A stretch of 64,000 nt of DNA from an uncultured Aquimarina sp. (GTDB taxonomy: Bacteria; Bacteroidota; Bacteroidia; Flavobacteriales; Flavobacteriaceae): positions 1-64,000 of the forward strand of contig CANMLS010000010.1 of NCBI GenBank assembly GCA_947498785.1, read 5' to 3'. Each line of letters opens with the position of its first letter. Within the stretch, counting starts at the first letter, position 1. Below the pieces are notes generated by a model. It was not told the origin of the DNA. It saw nothing but the letters and a program-made list of their open reading frames with translations, and searched no databases. Positions 51,817-61,755 of this stretch are shown here, one piece after another. The translations under genes and the position numbers were made by a program.

Positions 51817-52593
51817 ATGAGAAACCTTTTAGTAGTACCACAAGTAGATAATTTTAAAAACGGAGAATTTTCAAAATACACTCGTACAGTATTAGAATTA
51901 AGTGCAGAACAAGATCTAAATGCGATGAGCCTTACTCCTTATGTAGATGCTCTAAAGACCAGTTACGATGCATATCGAGCAGTGTATAAAAAGAATCGAG
52001 GAAGTATCTTAACCAAAGAATTGGCAAACTATGATATGTTAAGAGACAATGGCCTTAAACTGGTACAACGAAGCGTAAAATTGGTTGCTGATTTTTCTCG
52101 AGATGAACAAGATCGCAAACAGGCAAACATGGTCTATAACGTATTTAATAAACACGGCAAAGAAATTTATAATATGGCATACAACCAACAAGGTGGCGTA
52201 ATGGATGATATTATAGAAGAAATAGAAGCCGACCCTAAACTCACTACAGCAATAGACACACTAAATCAGCGTAAATATTTTAATGAGATGAAAGAAGCAC
52301 ATCAATCTTTTGACAGCATTTTTAAAGGTAGAATTAAAGAGCAGCAACAAGAGCAAAATGATCTTAGCATTACCGAATTAAGAAAATTAACCTCTAGAGC
52401 GCTAAGAGAATTATTAGATTGGATCTTTATTAACGCCAAAACCAAAGGCATTACTCAATTCGAAACCTATATTGGTACTCTTAATGCATTAACCGAACAA
52501 TATAATATATCTGTAGAGCGCAGATTAAATGGTAAGGTTACTACAAATCCAGCATTAGATGATGATTTTGATCAAAATCAGGGAGAAGAGTAA
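51817..52593 (+). CDS. DUF6261-like helical protein
   Basis: 258-aa soluble, nearly all-helical protein with the layout I associate with the DUF6261 family: VPQVDNFKNGEFSKYTRTVLEL, a lysine/arginine-rich middle with RDNGLKLVQRSVKLV, GVMDDIIEEIEADPKLTTAI, and a C-terminal acidic tail (DDDFDQNQGEE). No signal peptide, catalytic motif or membrane segment. The function is unknown. It is preceded by the 41-bp tandem repeat and followed by a strong terminator. Confidence 0.7.
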   Translation: MRNLLVVPQVDNFKNGEFSKYTRTVLELSAEQDLNAMSLTPYVDALKTSYDAYRAVYKKNRGSILTKELANYDMLRDNGLKLVQRSVKLVADFSRDEQDRKQANMVYNVFNKHGKEIYNMAYNQQGGVMDDIIEEIEADPKLTTAIDTLNQRKYFNEMKEAHQSFDSIFKGRIKEQQQEQNDLSITELRKLTSRALRELLDWIFINAKTKGITQFETYIGTLNALTEQYNISVERRLNGKVTTNPALDDDFDQNQGEE

Positions 52594-52646
52594 TAAGTTG
52601 TACTGATTATAGATTCTGGTTTACATCATCATGATAGCTATAATAA

Positions 52647-52675
52647 AAAAACGCCGCAAGATTTTGCGGCGTTTT
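52647..52675. terminator. Bidirectional terminator between DUF6261-like and susD-like genes
   Basis: AAAACGCCGCAA (52647-52658) and TTGCGGCGTTTT (52664-52675) form a perfect 12-bp stem with a 5-nt loop and A/T runs on both sides. It serves the two convergent genes (stops at 52593 and 52705). Confidence 0.85.
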
Positions 52676-52704
52676 ATGTATTCTACTTAATAAACAATTA
52701 TGAA

Positions 52705-54033
52705 TTATCTATTTTCATTTGCAGGAGTAGGAAATCGGTCAAAAATTGCATCCCCAGGTCGATCAATAGAACCTGCTAAGTCACTGTTCAACCTACCAAA
52801 TCGTCTTAAATCGATCCATCTATGCCCACCTTCTGCATAAAGAGAATATCTTCTCTGTCTTAAGATTTCTGTCACTAGTTCTGCTGGGCTGGTCCCTAAC
52901 CCAGTAGAGGCATAAGTACCTAATCCTGCTGCAGTTCTTATTACATCAATTGCGGCTACCGCAGCAGTTGGATCAGTGATATGATTTGCTTCTGCAGCTA
53001 ATAAAATTAATTCTTCATTTCTGATAATGGGTACAGAGGCAGTATTGCTAGTAAAAACAAATACATCATGAGTACCTACTAGTTGATCATTATTTTCATT
53101 GTTCACTGTAATAGGGCTATCTCTAAGAACTACCTTACTCACTCTTGTGTCTCCAGCTTCTGCATCGTTAAGAAATGTAGGGTGTGCTAATCTCACATTG
53201 GATGCTGTCGAATTTAAAGCAAAAAACAAAGGATTAGCAATATCTGCTCCATCTAGTGAAAAAGTAAAGTAGGCACCTGTTGAAAGGTCTCCACTCATAT
53301 TCATAAAAGAATTTCCAAGAAGCGTCAGTACCGAAGCATAATTACCTCGATAAGCTTCTACTCTAGCTGCCAAAGCATTATTAAACTCTAAAAAACTTAC
53401 ATCAGAAAAACCAGATGGAAGAGAAAAAGGTAAGTCACTGCCAGCATTAGATAAATCGGTTGCTGCATCTGCTAACAGATTAAAAATAGCGGTCAAAGAG
53501 TCATCATAACTTAAGAAAGGTCCTAAATTTTGAGGATCTGCTACGTCTACTCGTATCCCATTTTCAAATTGTTGATTGAGTACCATCAACAATTCATGAG
53601 CTTTTATTGTATTAGCAAAACCACGTATCCCTGCGACTTCCTCTGCAGTAAATGTTTCAGTTGTATTTGCTAATCCTTCAAGCAATAAGTTTACATCTTT
53701 AACCGTCGCATATCTAGATGCATAAGGGTTTGTAGTATAAAATGTATTATTATCTAAGGTTCCAGTTAATAGATCTGCTGTCCACCTAGGATCAGAACTT
53801 GCTACACGCCAATATTCACGACCTGCCACGGCTTGACCATCTACCTGTGTTCCTAATCGAGTACGCATATCAGATAATATACCAAATACTGCATCTCTTA
53901 ATTCTCCACGAGATAAATCACTGGATATAGACTCTGTACTTGGTCCATTTAGATCTTTTCCATCTTCAACCTCACAAGACACGAGTACTACAGAAGATAA
54001 AACAGTTATTAAAAATATCTTTATTATTTTCAT
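52705..54033 (-). CDS. SusD/RagB-family nutrient-binding lipoprotein
   Basis: 442-aa outer-membrane lipoprotein (lipobox VVLVSCEVEDG, Cys20) with a SusD-like, TPR-based helical fold: N-terminal GELRDAVFGILSDMRTRLG, DVNLLLEGLANTTE, and the C-terminal RagB/SusD segment LRQRRYSLYAEGGHRWIDLRRFGRLN. It captures glycans or peptides and lids the TonB-dependent SusC-like channel encoded 15 bp upstream. There are no glycosidase or protease genes next to it in the window, so the substrate is open. Confidence 0.94.
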   Translation of the reverse strand: MKIIKIFLITVLSSVVLVSCEVEDGKDLNGPSTESISSDLSRGELRDAVFGILSDMRTRLGTQVDGQAVAGREYWRVASSDPRWTADLLTGTLDNNTFYTTNPYASRYATVKDVNLLLEGLANTTETFTAEEVAGIRGFANTIKAHELLMVLNQQFENGIRVDVADPQNLGPFLSYDDSLTAIFNLLADAATDLSNAGSDLPFSLPSGFSDVSFLEFNNALAARVEAYRGNYASVLTLLGNSFMNMSGDLSTGAYFTFSLDGADIANPLFFALNSTASNVRLAHPTFLNDAEAGDTRVSKVVLRDSPITVNNENNDQLVGTHDVFVFTSNTASVPIIRNEELILLAAEANHITDPTAAVAAIDVIRTAAGLGTYASTGLGTSPAELVTEILRQRRYSLYAEGGHRWIDLRRFGRLNSDLAGSIDRPGDAIFDRFPTPANENR

Positions 54034-54048
54034 TTTCTTTCTTTTTAA

Positions 54049-57036
54049 TTAAAAATCAACTGCTAAGTGAAGTAAATATCGTTTTGAAGTAGGAAATGGT
54101 GTAACTTCTACTCCTGTCGACAATCCATTAGATCCAAAATTCGAAACCTCTGGATCATAACTGTTATAATCAAAAATATTGATTAAGTTGTTTCCTGAAA
54201 ATCCTATTTTAAAGTTAGAAACATATTTTCCAAAAACCTTTTCACGTATTTTACTCGATAAGTTATAATATAAGCCAACTTCTCTTAGTCTAAGGTATGA
54301 AGCATCCTCTACAAACGGAGTTGCATTTCCAGAACCAAAAGCACCTACTCTAAAAGGTCCATTTGGTGTTACTCCCGCAGGATCCAGATCAATATCATCA
54401 AAATCTGGACTGGTACCTCCAAAATCACTCAATAGATTTGTTAAATTGATATTATCACCTCCTTGTTTCCAATGCCATAAGAATGACAATGTAAAATCTT
54501 TATAGCTTAAGTTATTACTCCAGGTCATCTGAAAATCAGGAGCTGCATCTCCTAAAACCACTAAATTACCATTAGCGTCATTTCCTACAATTTGTGTAGC
54601 ACTTTTCCCTTCTTCAATCCTAAACGTTCCTAAACCTGCTCCAAATCCTCCAAGATTAAATGCATCCACATCTAACTTAGTGATTTCTGATTCATTAGTA
54701 AAAAATATCAAATTCGAATTCCAATTAAACTTATCTCCTTCTATTACATCTGCATTTACACTAACCTCTACCCCTCTATTTTCTAAATTACCCGCATTAG
54801 AAAACTCTAAAGTAAAACCTGATGAAGGTTCTATATTTGATCTTAAGATCAAATCATCCACCGTTTTATTGTAATATGAGAACTCCAAATTAATTCTACT
54901 ATCTAAAAAACTGGCATCAAAACCTACCTCTAATTCCTTTTGTCTTTCTGGAGAAATATCTGGATTTCCTAATGCCAATGGACTTACAGGAACAATAATA
55001 CCTGCAACGCCATCAATTAAAGTGTTTGTATAGGTAGTAAACAGAGCTCCATTAGGTGCAAAGTTTCCTGCCTCACCATATGCAGCTCTAATTTTGAATT
55101 GATTAACAACAGGTATTTTCCAAAAATCAAACTTGTGTAAATTTACCGCAGCAGAAGCTTTTGGATAATAAAATATTTCATTAGCATCACCATTATTACT
55201 TGATTTATCTCCTCTTACTCCAAGAGTACCAATAATTTTATCTTGATAATTTAATTCTTCTTGGACAAAAAACCCTTGATCTTCTTGTTCTTGTCTAAAT
55301 TGATTTACACTAATATTAGCCCCCTGATCCAGATTGGTTTCAAAACCAATTAAATCTGTAGCAATATTACCTACAGTATTTCTATAAAATGTTTGCTTGG
55401 TAACTCCTCCTTGGGTTCTAAAATTAAGATCACTATCAGTAGTATAGTTATGTACTAAAAAAGCTGAATAATTGGCATCTTTATTTTCTGTTGTTCCCAA
55501 TGCAGATACTCCATTAATACCTCCATTCCCTGGTTTCTGAAATTGTAGTAATTTTGGAAAAATAGTAGTTGTTACCAATTCATAATAATCGACTCCTCCT
55601 CCTAATGCAAGTTTTAAATTAGACTTTTCTGCTTCATAAAGCTTTACATCTAATGTCGCTCCAACTATAAACCTATTAATATCCTCACTATTGGTAATCA
55701 AATCCCTAGTTTGCAATGGATTTGAAGCTGCATCTGGGTTATCAGGATAAATTCCCAATTCATTTGGGAACAACTGTGTCCACGGTAATGTAAAAGTAGC
55801 TGATTGTCCTATAGTTGTGGTGGTATTGTCATTGTTAAAATAACCACGATCAGATTGAGAATCTATATAGTTACTAGATAAAGAAAGTTTTGCTCTATCT
55901 TCAAGAAAACTATGATTCATATTTAAACGTATCGACTTTCTATTATAACCCGTGTTTTTAACAATTCCATCTTCTTCATTATTGGAAAATCCTGCATAAT
56001 ACTGTGTGTTCTCTGATCCTCCAGAAACATTTATACTTGTATTAGAAATAAACCCTTCTTCACCATAAATTTCTTCTTCATAATCCACAAGTGTACCATT
56101 GTTACGAGCTGCAGTAAACAAAGCTCCATTGCCAGCACCTGTTCCTTCTGCGGTTGCTTCTGTAAAATTTCTTTGACCTCTGAGTCTAATAATTGTATTA
56201 AATCCAAAATCCTGAGAAAAAGAAATTTTTGTTTTACCTTGTTTTCCTTTTTTAGTGGTAATAATGATTACCCCAGCAGCGGCTCTAGCTCCATAAATTG
56301 CAGCAGCAGATGCTCCTTTGAGAATCTCTACACTTTCTATATCATCTGGGTTGATATCTGCGATCCTATTTGAAGGGTTATCCTGACTAGATGGGTTTCC
56401 TCCACTAGCCGCACCTGATACAGAATTTAAACCTGCTGCAGAAATACTATTGTTATTTACATATACTCCATCAACGATATATAAAGGTTGAGAGTTACCA
56501 TTAATAGAGGTAACTCCTCTTAATTTAACAGCAATCCCCCCTCCAGGAGCACCAGAACTTTTTGTGATCAATGCACCTGCAAATTTACCAGCCAACGCAC
56601 CATCTAATGTTTGAGGAGGCGTTAACCCTGCCAAATCCTCTGCAGAAACAGAGGAAACAGCATTAGCTGCATTACTTCTCTTAACCGAGGTTGCCAAACC
56701 TGTAACAACTACTTCTTCTAATGATTCTGACGATTCACTTACTGTAATTGTAATATCTCCTGCGGTAGTTACATTCACTACTTTTTCAGAAAATCCTAAT
56801 GCAGATACTCTAAGGTTTACAGGAAGAGTACTAACCGTAATACTAAAAGTACCATCAATATCACTAGAAGTTCCATTATTTGTCCCTTCCTCTATTATAT
56901 TCATAAAGGGAGCCCCTTCTCCTGTCCCCTCGACCACTACTTTACCAGTAATAGTCTCCTGAGCTAATAGTATAGCAGGAGCAAAAATTAATAATAGCAA
57001 AATCTTCATTTTGCTAAAATGAGTTCGTTTTTTCAT
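54049..57036 (-). CDS. SusC/RagA-family TonB-dependent outer membrane receptor
   Basis: 995-aa TonB-dependent transporter. Signal peptide (ends near ILLAQ), then a carboxypeptidase-regulatory-like domain (about 25-105; ITGKVVVEGTGEGAPFMNII), TonB-box-like EEVVVTG, plug (about 115-245 with KLRGVTSINGNSQPLYIVDG and IESVEILKGASAAAIYG) and a 22-strand barrel to the C-terminus. The SusC-type name follows from the DUF4480-like front domain and the SusD partner 15 bp downstream. It is divergent from aspS. Confidence 0.95.
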   Translation of the reverse strand: MKKRTHFSKMKILLLLIFAPAILLAQETITGKVVVEGTGEGAPFMNIIEEGTNNGTSSDIDGTFSITVSTLPVNLRVSALGFSEKVVNVTTAGDITITVSESSESLEEVVVTGLATSVKRSNAANAVSSVSAEDLAGLTPPQTLDGALAGKFAGALITKSSGAPGGGIAVKLRGVTSINGNSQPLYIVDGVYVNNNSISAAGLNSVSGAASGGNPSSQDNPSNRIADINPDDIESVEILKGASAAAIYGARAAAGVIIITTKKGKQGKTKISFSQDFGFNTIIRLRGQRNFTEATAEGTGAGNGALFTAARNNGTLVDYEEEIYGEEGFISNTSINVSGGSENTQYYAGFSNNEEDGIVKNTGYNRKSIRLNMNHSFLEDRAKLSLSSNYIDSQSDRGYFNNDNTTTTIGQSATFTLPWTQLFPNELGIYPDNPDAASNPLQTRDLITNSEDINRFIVGATLDVKLYEAEKSNLKLALGGGVDYYELVTTTIFPKLLQFQKPGNGGINGVSALGTTENKDANYSAFLVHNYTTDSDLNFRTQGGVTKQTFYRNTVGNIATDLIGFETNLDQGANISVNQFRQEQEDQGFFVQEELNYQDKIIGTLGVRGDKSSNNGDANEIFYYPKASAAVNLHKFDFWKIPVVNQFKIRAAYGEAGNFAPNGALFTTYTNTLIDGVAGIIVPVSPLALGNPDISPERQKELEVGFDASFLDSRINLEFSYYNKTVDDLILRSNIEPSSGFTLEFSNAGNLENRGVEVSVNADVIEGDKFNWNSNLIFFTNESEITKLDVDAFNLGGFGAGLGTFRIEEGKSATQIVGNDANGNLVVLGDAAPDFQMTWSNNLSYKDFTLSFLWHWKQGGDNINLTNLLSDFGGTSPDFDDIDLDPAGVTPNGPFRVGAFGSGNATPFVEDASYLRLREVGLYYNLSSKIREKVFGKYVSNFKIGFSGNNLINIFDYNSYDPEVSNFGSNGLSTGVEVTPFPTSKRYLLHLAVDF

Positions 57037-57317
57037 AATGATTTGTTTAAATATTTTGTTAAATCTATTAAAAGAAATTGAAATATTAATGTTAAAACTA
57101 ACAATTGTACGTGAAAAAAATCATAAAAACCAACACATCACCCATCAAAAACATCAATATAATGAGAATCAAAGTCTGATTTTTCAAACTCATTACTCCC
57201 CTCCAAATTAACACGTATATAAGCATGATTAAACTTTACTAATCCAGTAAAATCACTCCTTTACCAAATCCATAAAAACTATCAACTCTCTACCATGTAC
57301 TAATCCATAAATCTTCT

Positions 57318-57325
57318 TATTTTTG
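57318..57325 (+). promoter_or_regulatory. -7 box of aspS
   Basis: TATTTTTG matches TAnnTTTG exactly and lies 18 bp before the aspS start, so the leader is very short. A clear TTG at the -33 position was not found. Confidence 0.5.
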
Positions 57326-57343
57326 CAGCCTTAATATATAACT

Positions 57344-59092
57344 ATGTATAGAAGTCATTCCTGTGGTGAATTACGTGCCACTGATATTAATAAAGAAGTA
57401 ACTCTTTCGGGATGGGTGCAAAGAATCAAAGATTTAGGTTCTTTAAATTGGGTAGTGATTAGAGATCGCTATGGCATTACTCAATTAGTTTTTGATGAAG
57501 AACGTTCCTCTAAAGAACTCTTAGAAAGTTCTAAAAAGTTAGGGAGAGAGTTTGTTATACAAATCAAAGGAGCAGTTATTGAGCGCGAATCTAAAAACCC
57601 TAATATGCCCACAGGGGATATTGAGATATTAGTTTCTGAACTTACTATTCTAAATGAGTCTGAGACTCCTCCTTTTACCATAGAGGATCAAACTGATGGT
57701 GGCGAGGATATTAGAATGAAATACCGATATCTCGATATACGTCGTAATCCAGTAAAAAATAGCTTGATGTTTCGTCATCAGGTAGGGATGCAAGTACGAA
57801 ATTACTTATCGAAAGAAGGGTTTGTAGAAGTAGAAACTCCATATTTGATTAAATCTACACCAGAAGGAGCTCGTGATTTTGTGGTGCCTTCTCGAATGAA
57901 TGAAGGGCAGTTTTATGCTTTACCACAATCACCACAAACTTTTAAGCAATTGCTTATGATTGGTGGTATGGATAAATATTTTCAAATTGTAAAGTGTTTT
58001 AGAGATGAAGATCTAAGAGCAGACAGACAGCCAGAGTTTACACAGATAGATTGTGAAATGGCATTCGTAGAACAAGAAGATATCTTAAATATATTTGAGG
58101 GACTTACTCGCCATCTTATCTCTGAGATTAAAGGTATTAGTATCGGTAATTTTCCTAGAATGACCTATAATGAAGCGATGCAAACGTATGGAAATGACAA
58201 ACCAGACATTCGGTTTGGGATGAAGTTTGGAGAACTTAACGAATCAGCACAGCATAAAGAATTTAAAGTGTTTAATGATGCCGAGCTGGTTGTTGGTATC
58301 GCTGTACCTGATGGGGCTTCTTATACTAGAAAAGAAATAGATAAGCTTATTGACTGGGTAAGACGACCGCAAGTAGGCGCACTAGGAATGGTCTATGTAA
58401 AATGTAATGAAGATGGTACATATAAATCTTCTGTAGATAAGTTTTATGATCAGGATGATTTGGCAAAATGGGCAGAAATAACTGGAGCAAAGGCTGGAGA
58501 CCTAATCTGTGTGCTTTCTGGTCAAACCAATAAAGTAAGAGCTCAATTAAGTGCTCTTCGTATGGAACTTGCAGAACGTCTTGGATTAAGAAATCCTGAA
58601 GAATTTGCTCCTCTATGGGTTGTTGATTTTCCATTATTAGAATGGGATGAAGAAACAGAACGCTATCATGCAATGCATCATCCATTTACTTCTCCAAAAC
58701 CAGAAGACATTCAATTATTAGACACCAAACCTGGTGAAGTAAGAGCTAATGCTTATGACCTTGTTTTAAACGGAAACGAAATAGGAGGAGGATCAATTCG
58801 TATTCATGATAAAGAAACACAAGCCTTGATGTTTGATCATTTAGGTTTTACACAAGAAGAAGCAAAAGCGCAATTTGGATTCTTGATGGATGCTTTTCAA
58901 TATGGAGCTCCCCCTCATGGTGGAATTGCTTTTGGATTTGATAGATTAGTGGCTATTCTTGGAGGTCAGGAAACCATCAGGGATTTTATAGCATTTCCAA
59001 AAAACAATAGTGGGCGCGATATTATGATAGACGCACCTTCAAATATTGATGACACACAACTTAAAGAACTAAATATAAAACTAGATGTGTGA
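57344..59092 (+). CDS. aspS: Aspartyl-tRNA synthetase
   Basis: Class IIb aminoacyl-tRNA synthetase, 582 aa, charging tRNA-Asp. The N-terminal OB-fold anticodon-binding domain (1-105, with [20 protein letters not shown]) is followed by the catalytic domain with motif 2 ([16 protein letters not shown]), the bacterial insertion/GAD domain (about 285-420) and motif 3 ([13 protein letters not shown]). The bacterial type is shown by the insertion. It is followed by its own terminator. Confidence 0.98.
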   Translation: MYRSHSCGELRATDINKEVTLSGWVQRIKDLGSLNWVVIRDRYGITQLVFDEERSSKELLESSKKLGREFVIQIKGAVIERESKNPNMPTGDIEILVSELTILNESETPPFTIEDQTDGGEDIRMKYRYLDIRRNPVKNSLMFRHQVGMQVRNYLSKEGFVEVETPYLIKSTPEGARDFVVPSRMNEGQFYALPQSPQTFKQLLMIGGMDKYFQIVKCFRDEDLRADRQPEFTQIDCEMAFVEQEDILNIFEGLTRHLISEIKGISIGNFPRMTYNEAMQTYGNDKPDIRFGMKFGELNESAQHKEFKVFNDAELVVGIAVPDGASYTRKEIDKLIDWVRRPQVGALGMVYVKCNEDGTYKSSVDKFYDQDDLAKWAEITGAKAGDLICVLSGQTNKVRAQLSALRMELAERLGLRNPEEFAPLWVVDFPLLEWDEETERYHAMHHPFTSPKPEDIQLLDTKPGEVRANAYDLVLNGNEIGGGSIRIHDKETQALMFDHLGFTQEEAKAQFGFLMDAFQYGAPPHGGIAFGFDRLVAILGGQETIRDFIAFPKNNSGRDIMIDAPSNIDDTQLKELNIKLDV

Positions 59093-59134
59093 TATACTAT
59101 AAATCATATACTAACGTTTTAACTCTACTTATAT

Positions 59135-59159
59135 AAAATCCCGCAACAAGCGGGATTTT
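59135..59159 (+). terminator. Terminator of aspS
   Basis: AAAATCCCGC (59135-59144) and GCGGGATTTT (59150-59159), a perfect 10-bp stem with a 5-nt loop and T tail, 43 bp after the stop. Confidence 0.85.
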
Positions 59160-59214
59160 TATTACCTTTAAACGAGAGTATTACCAATTCAAAATGGTAT
59201 AACATCAAATAAAT

Positions 59215-61002
59215 ATGCCGTCTCAAACAAAGAAGACATTACTTTATAAGATTCTTAAATGGCGTTATCGCCATATTTCTGATAAGACTTTTATTCTTAT
59301 TCTTAGTATACTTGTTGGGTTTACAGCAGGTCTGGTTTCTTTGTTACTAAAAAATATTACTCACTTAATTCAGGTTGTATTAGAGAGTGATATCATATCA
59401 TGGCAAACATCTTTCTATTTTATAATTCCAATGATAGGGCTGCTCATTATTTACCTATTTACAAAATATGTCATCAAAAAAAGCCCTAGGTCTGCAATCC
59501 CCTTGATTTTATATTCCCTCTCTAAAAGGAAAGGAATTATTAAGCCTATTCATGGATATTTACCTCTCATTCTGGCTCCTATTACCGTTGGGTTTGGTGG
59601 TTCGGTTGGGCTTTTGGGACCTGCAATTAGCTCTGGATCTGCTTTGAGTTCTAGTTTTAGTACATTATTTCATGTGAATCAAAAGACAAGGGTATTACTT
59701 ATTGGATGTGCATCGGCTGGCGCTATATCAGCTGTATTCAAATCTCCTTTAGCAGGTTTGGTTTTTGCTGTAGAAGTATTTAGTCTTGATCTTACTCTGG
59801 TTTCATTATTGCCTTTACTTTTTGCTTCGGTATCTGCTATAATTACCTCATATTTCTTTTTGGGAGATGAAGTTTTATTTAGATTCGATGTCATCGAAAA
59901 ATTTGACATTTACGATACTCCTTTTTATATTATCTTAGGAATAGGTACCGCATTTGCTTCTATATATTTTACCAAAATGTACTTTGGTATATTGCACTTT
60001 TTTAACCGTTTTTCTCAAAAAATACTTAGATTACTAATAGGTGGACTTGCCATTGGTGTTATGTTATACTTTATCCCTCCTCTTTATGGGGAAGGTCTTG
60101 GTTTTATAAATGATTTATTAAATGGTGATCACTTAAAAGCTATTGGAAAAACTCCATTTGATCCAATAACCAGCAGTATCTGGATAGTTATTGCTTTATT
60201 GACAGGTATAACTATTTTTAAGGCTGTTGCAATGACCGCGACCTTTGCTGCGGGAGGATCAGGAGGAATATTTATTCCAACTATGGTAATGGGTAGTGCC
60301 TTGGGTAATGTGGTTTCAAAAGTTATTAATAATCTAGGAATAGGTTTTCAGGTTTCTGAAGCAAATTTTACTTTATTAGGAATGGCTGGTCTTATTGCAG
60401 GAGTACTACACGCTCCATTAACCTCGATCTTTCTAATCGCAGAGATTACTTCGAGTTATGAGTTATTTGTTCCTCTTATGATTACAACTTCAATTTCATT
60501 TATAATTTCTAAAAATAGGATTGAACACAATATATACACCAGAGAGCTTGCAGAGCAAGGACATCTCTTAACACATGACAAAGATCAAACGGTATTGACA
60601 CTCATGAATCTTGAGGATTGTATCGAGACCAATTTTATAACTGTAAAACCCGACTACACCTTAAAACAATTATTAAGTGAAGCGGTTGCAAAATCCAATA
60701 GAAACTTGTTTCCCGTTACGGATGAATCTGGTCATCTTATGGGAGTAGTATCATTGGATGATATTAGAGATATTATGTTTGACATTACTTTATATCATAA
60801 AATTAATGTAGATACTCTTATGTCTCAAACTTCTACTACTATTATTTATGAAGAGGATAATGTAAAAAAGGTAATGCAAAAATTTCAGGATACTGCTGCA
60901 TGGAATCTTCCGGTTATTAAAGATGGTAAATACTTTGGTTTTATCTCAAAATCAAAACTTCTTACTGCATATCGTAGAAAGTTGATTAATTTTACACGAT
61001 AG
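59215..61002 (+). CDS. ClC-family chloride channel/transporter with CBS pair
   Basis: 595-aa ClC protein: about 18 membrane helices (25-430), then two cytoplasmic CBS domains (about 460-590; VTDESGHLMGVVSLDDI and NLPVIKDGKYFGFIS). Chloride-site motifs include GGSGGIFIPTMVMG and the helix SLLPLLFASVSA. In the usual GxEGP/GLEAP motif the gating glutamate is replaced: residues 132-136 read GLLGP with Leu134. ClC antiporters need that Glu for proton exchange, so this one may be a passive channel. It is monocistronic, with the start 55 bp past the aspS terminator. Confidence 0.93.
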   Translation: MPSQTKKTLLYKILKWRYRHISDKTFILILSILVGFTAGLVSLLLKNITHLIQVVLESDIISWQTSFYFIIPMIGLLIIYLFTKYVIKKSPRSAIPLILYSLSKRKGIIKPIHGYLPLILAPITVGFGGSVGLLGPAISSGSALSSSFSTLFHVNQKTRVLLIGCASAGAISAVFKSPLAGLVFAVEVFSLDLTLVSLLPLLFASVSAIITSYFFLGDEVLFRFDVIEKFDIYDTPFYIILGIGTAFASIYFTKMYFGILHFFNRFSQKILRLLIGGLAIGVMLYFIPPLYGEGLGFINDLLNGDHLKAIGKTPFDPITSSIWIVIALLTGITIFKAVAMTATFAAGGSGGIFIPTMVMGSALGNVVSKVINNLGIGFQVSEANFTLLGMAGLIAGVLHAPLTSIFLIAEITSSYELFVPLMITTSISFIISKNRIEHNIYTRELAEQGHLLTHDKDQTVLTLMNLEDCIETNFITVKPDYTLKQLLSEAVAKSNRNLFPVTDESGHLMGVVSLDDIRDIMFDITLYHKINVDTLMSQTSTTIIYEEDNVKKVMQKFQDTAAWNLPVIKDGKYFGFISKSKLLTAYRRKLINFTR

Positions 61003-61100
61003 TCGAATTAAAAACGAAATGAGCCAATATAATTTGATGGTTTCTAATTCAAATATGTAATGGCGAATTCTTAATAACCTCAAAGCAATATAATACATAC

Positions 61101-61355
61101 ATGAAATATGTTATAATCACACTCTTTATATCTATAATTATACTGATCTGCGTCGGATACTACTTCAAAAATATAGGAGATCATCTCATGGGTGATAAAT
61201 TAGTCGGTATAGGAATACTTGTCTCTTCTTTTATTTTAATGCCTCTTTTTATATACCACCGATGGAAAAACAAAAAAGTAAAAGATTATATGCTTACTGA
61301 AGAAAATATAAGAAAAATGAGGGATTACGAGAAAAAAAAGGAGGATTTGAAGTAA
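61101..61355 (+). CDS. Small two-helix membrane protein
   Basis: 84 aa: hydrophobic segments at 3-22 and 35-53, then a charged, basic cytoplasmic tail (HRWKNKKVKDYM, MRDYEKKKEDLK). No family name recognised, though similar small proteins are common in flavobacteria. It lies between the ClC and cold-shock genes on the same strand, 98 bp after the first. Confidence 0.6.
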   Translation: MKYVIITLFISIIILICVGYYFKNIGDHLMGDKLVGIGILVSSFILMPLFIYHRWKNKKVKDYMLTEENIRKMRDYEKKKEDLK

Positions 61356-61443
61356 CAAAATTCAAAAATATTCACATTTTCATAACAATTCGTAAAAAAT
61401 TTAAAACTACCTTTAATATTCAACTACTTATTATTTTATTACA

Positions 61444-61638
61444 ATGGAAGGAACAGTAAAATTTTTTAATGAATCAAAAGGTTACGGATTTATTACCAAC
61501 GACGAAACAGGAAAGGACATTTTTGTTCACGTATCAGGACTTGATGGAGAAGCCTTAAACGAAGGTGACAAAGTGGAGTATCAGGAGGCAGACGGAAGAA
61601 AAGGCCCCACTGCAGCAAATGTACGTGTAATTCATTAA
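61444..61638 (+). CDS. Cold-shock domain protein
   Basis: 64-aa single-stranded nucleic acid-binding CSD protein (CspA family): KFFNESKGYGFI (RNP1) and DIFVHVSGL (RNP2). It acts as an RNA chaperone. The 88-bp space before it may hold a regulatory leader, but no conserved cold box was recognised. It is followed by a terminator. Confidence 0.95.
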   Translation: MEGTVKFFNESKGYGFITNDETGKDIFVHVSGLDGEALNEGDKVEYQEADGRKGPTAANVRVIH

Positions 61639-61665
61639 AACGAACATTAAAACTTTTACGTTTTT

Positions 61666-61689
61666 AAAGCACTACAGAGGTAGTGCTTT
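61666..61689 (+). terminator. Terminator of the cold-shock gene
   Basis: AAAGCACTAC (61666-61675) and GTAGTGCTTT (61680-61689), a perfect 10-bp stem with a 4-nt loop, followed by T run; 27 bp after the stop. Confidence 0.85.
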
Positions 61690-61755
61690 TTTATTGTATC
61701 AAAACTTAGTCTCCTGTATATTTTGCTTGAAGCGAAAAATATAAACCAACTTTTA

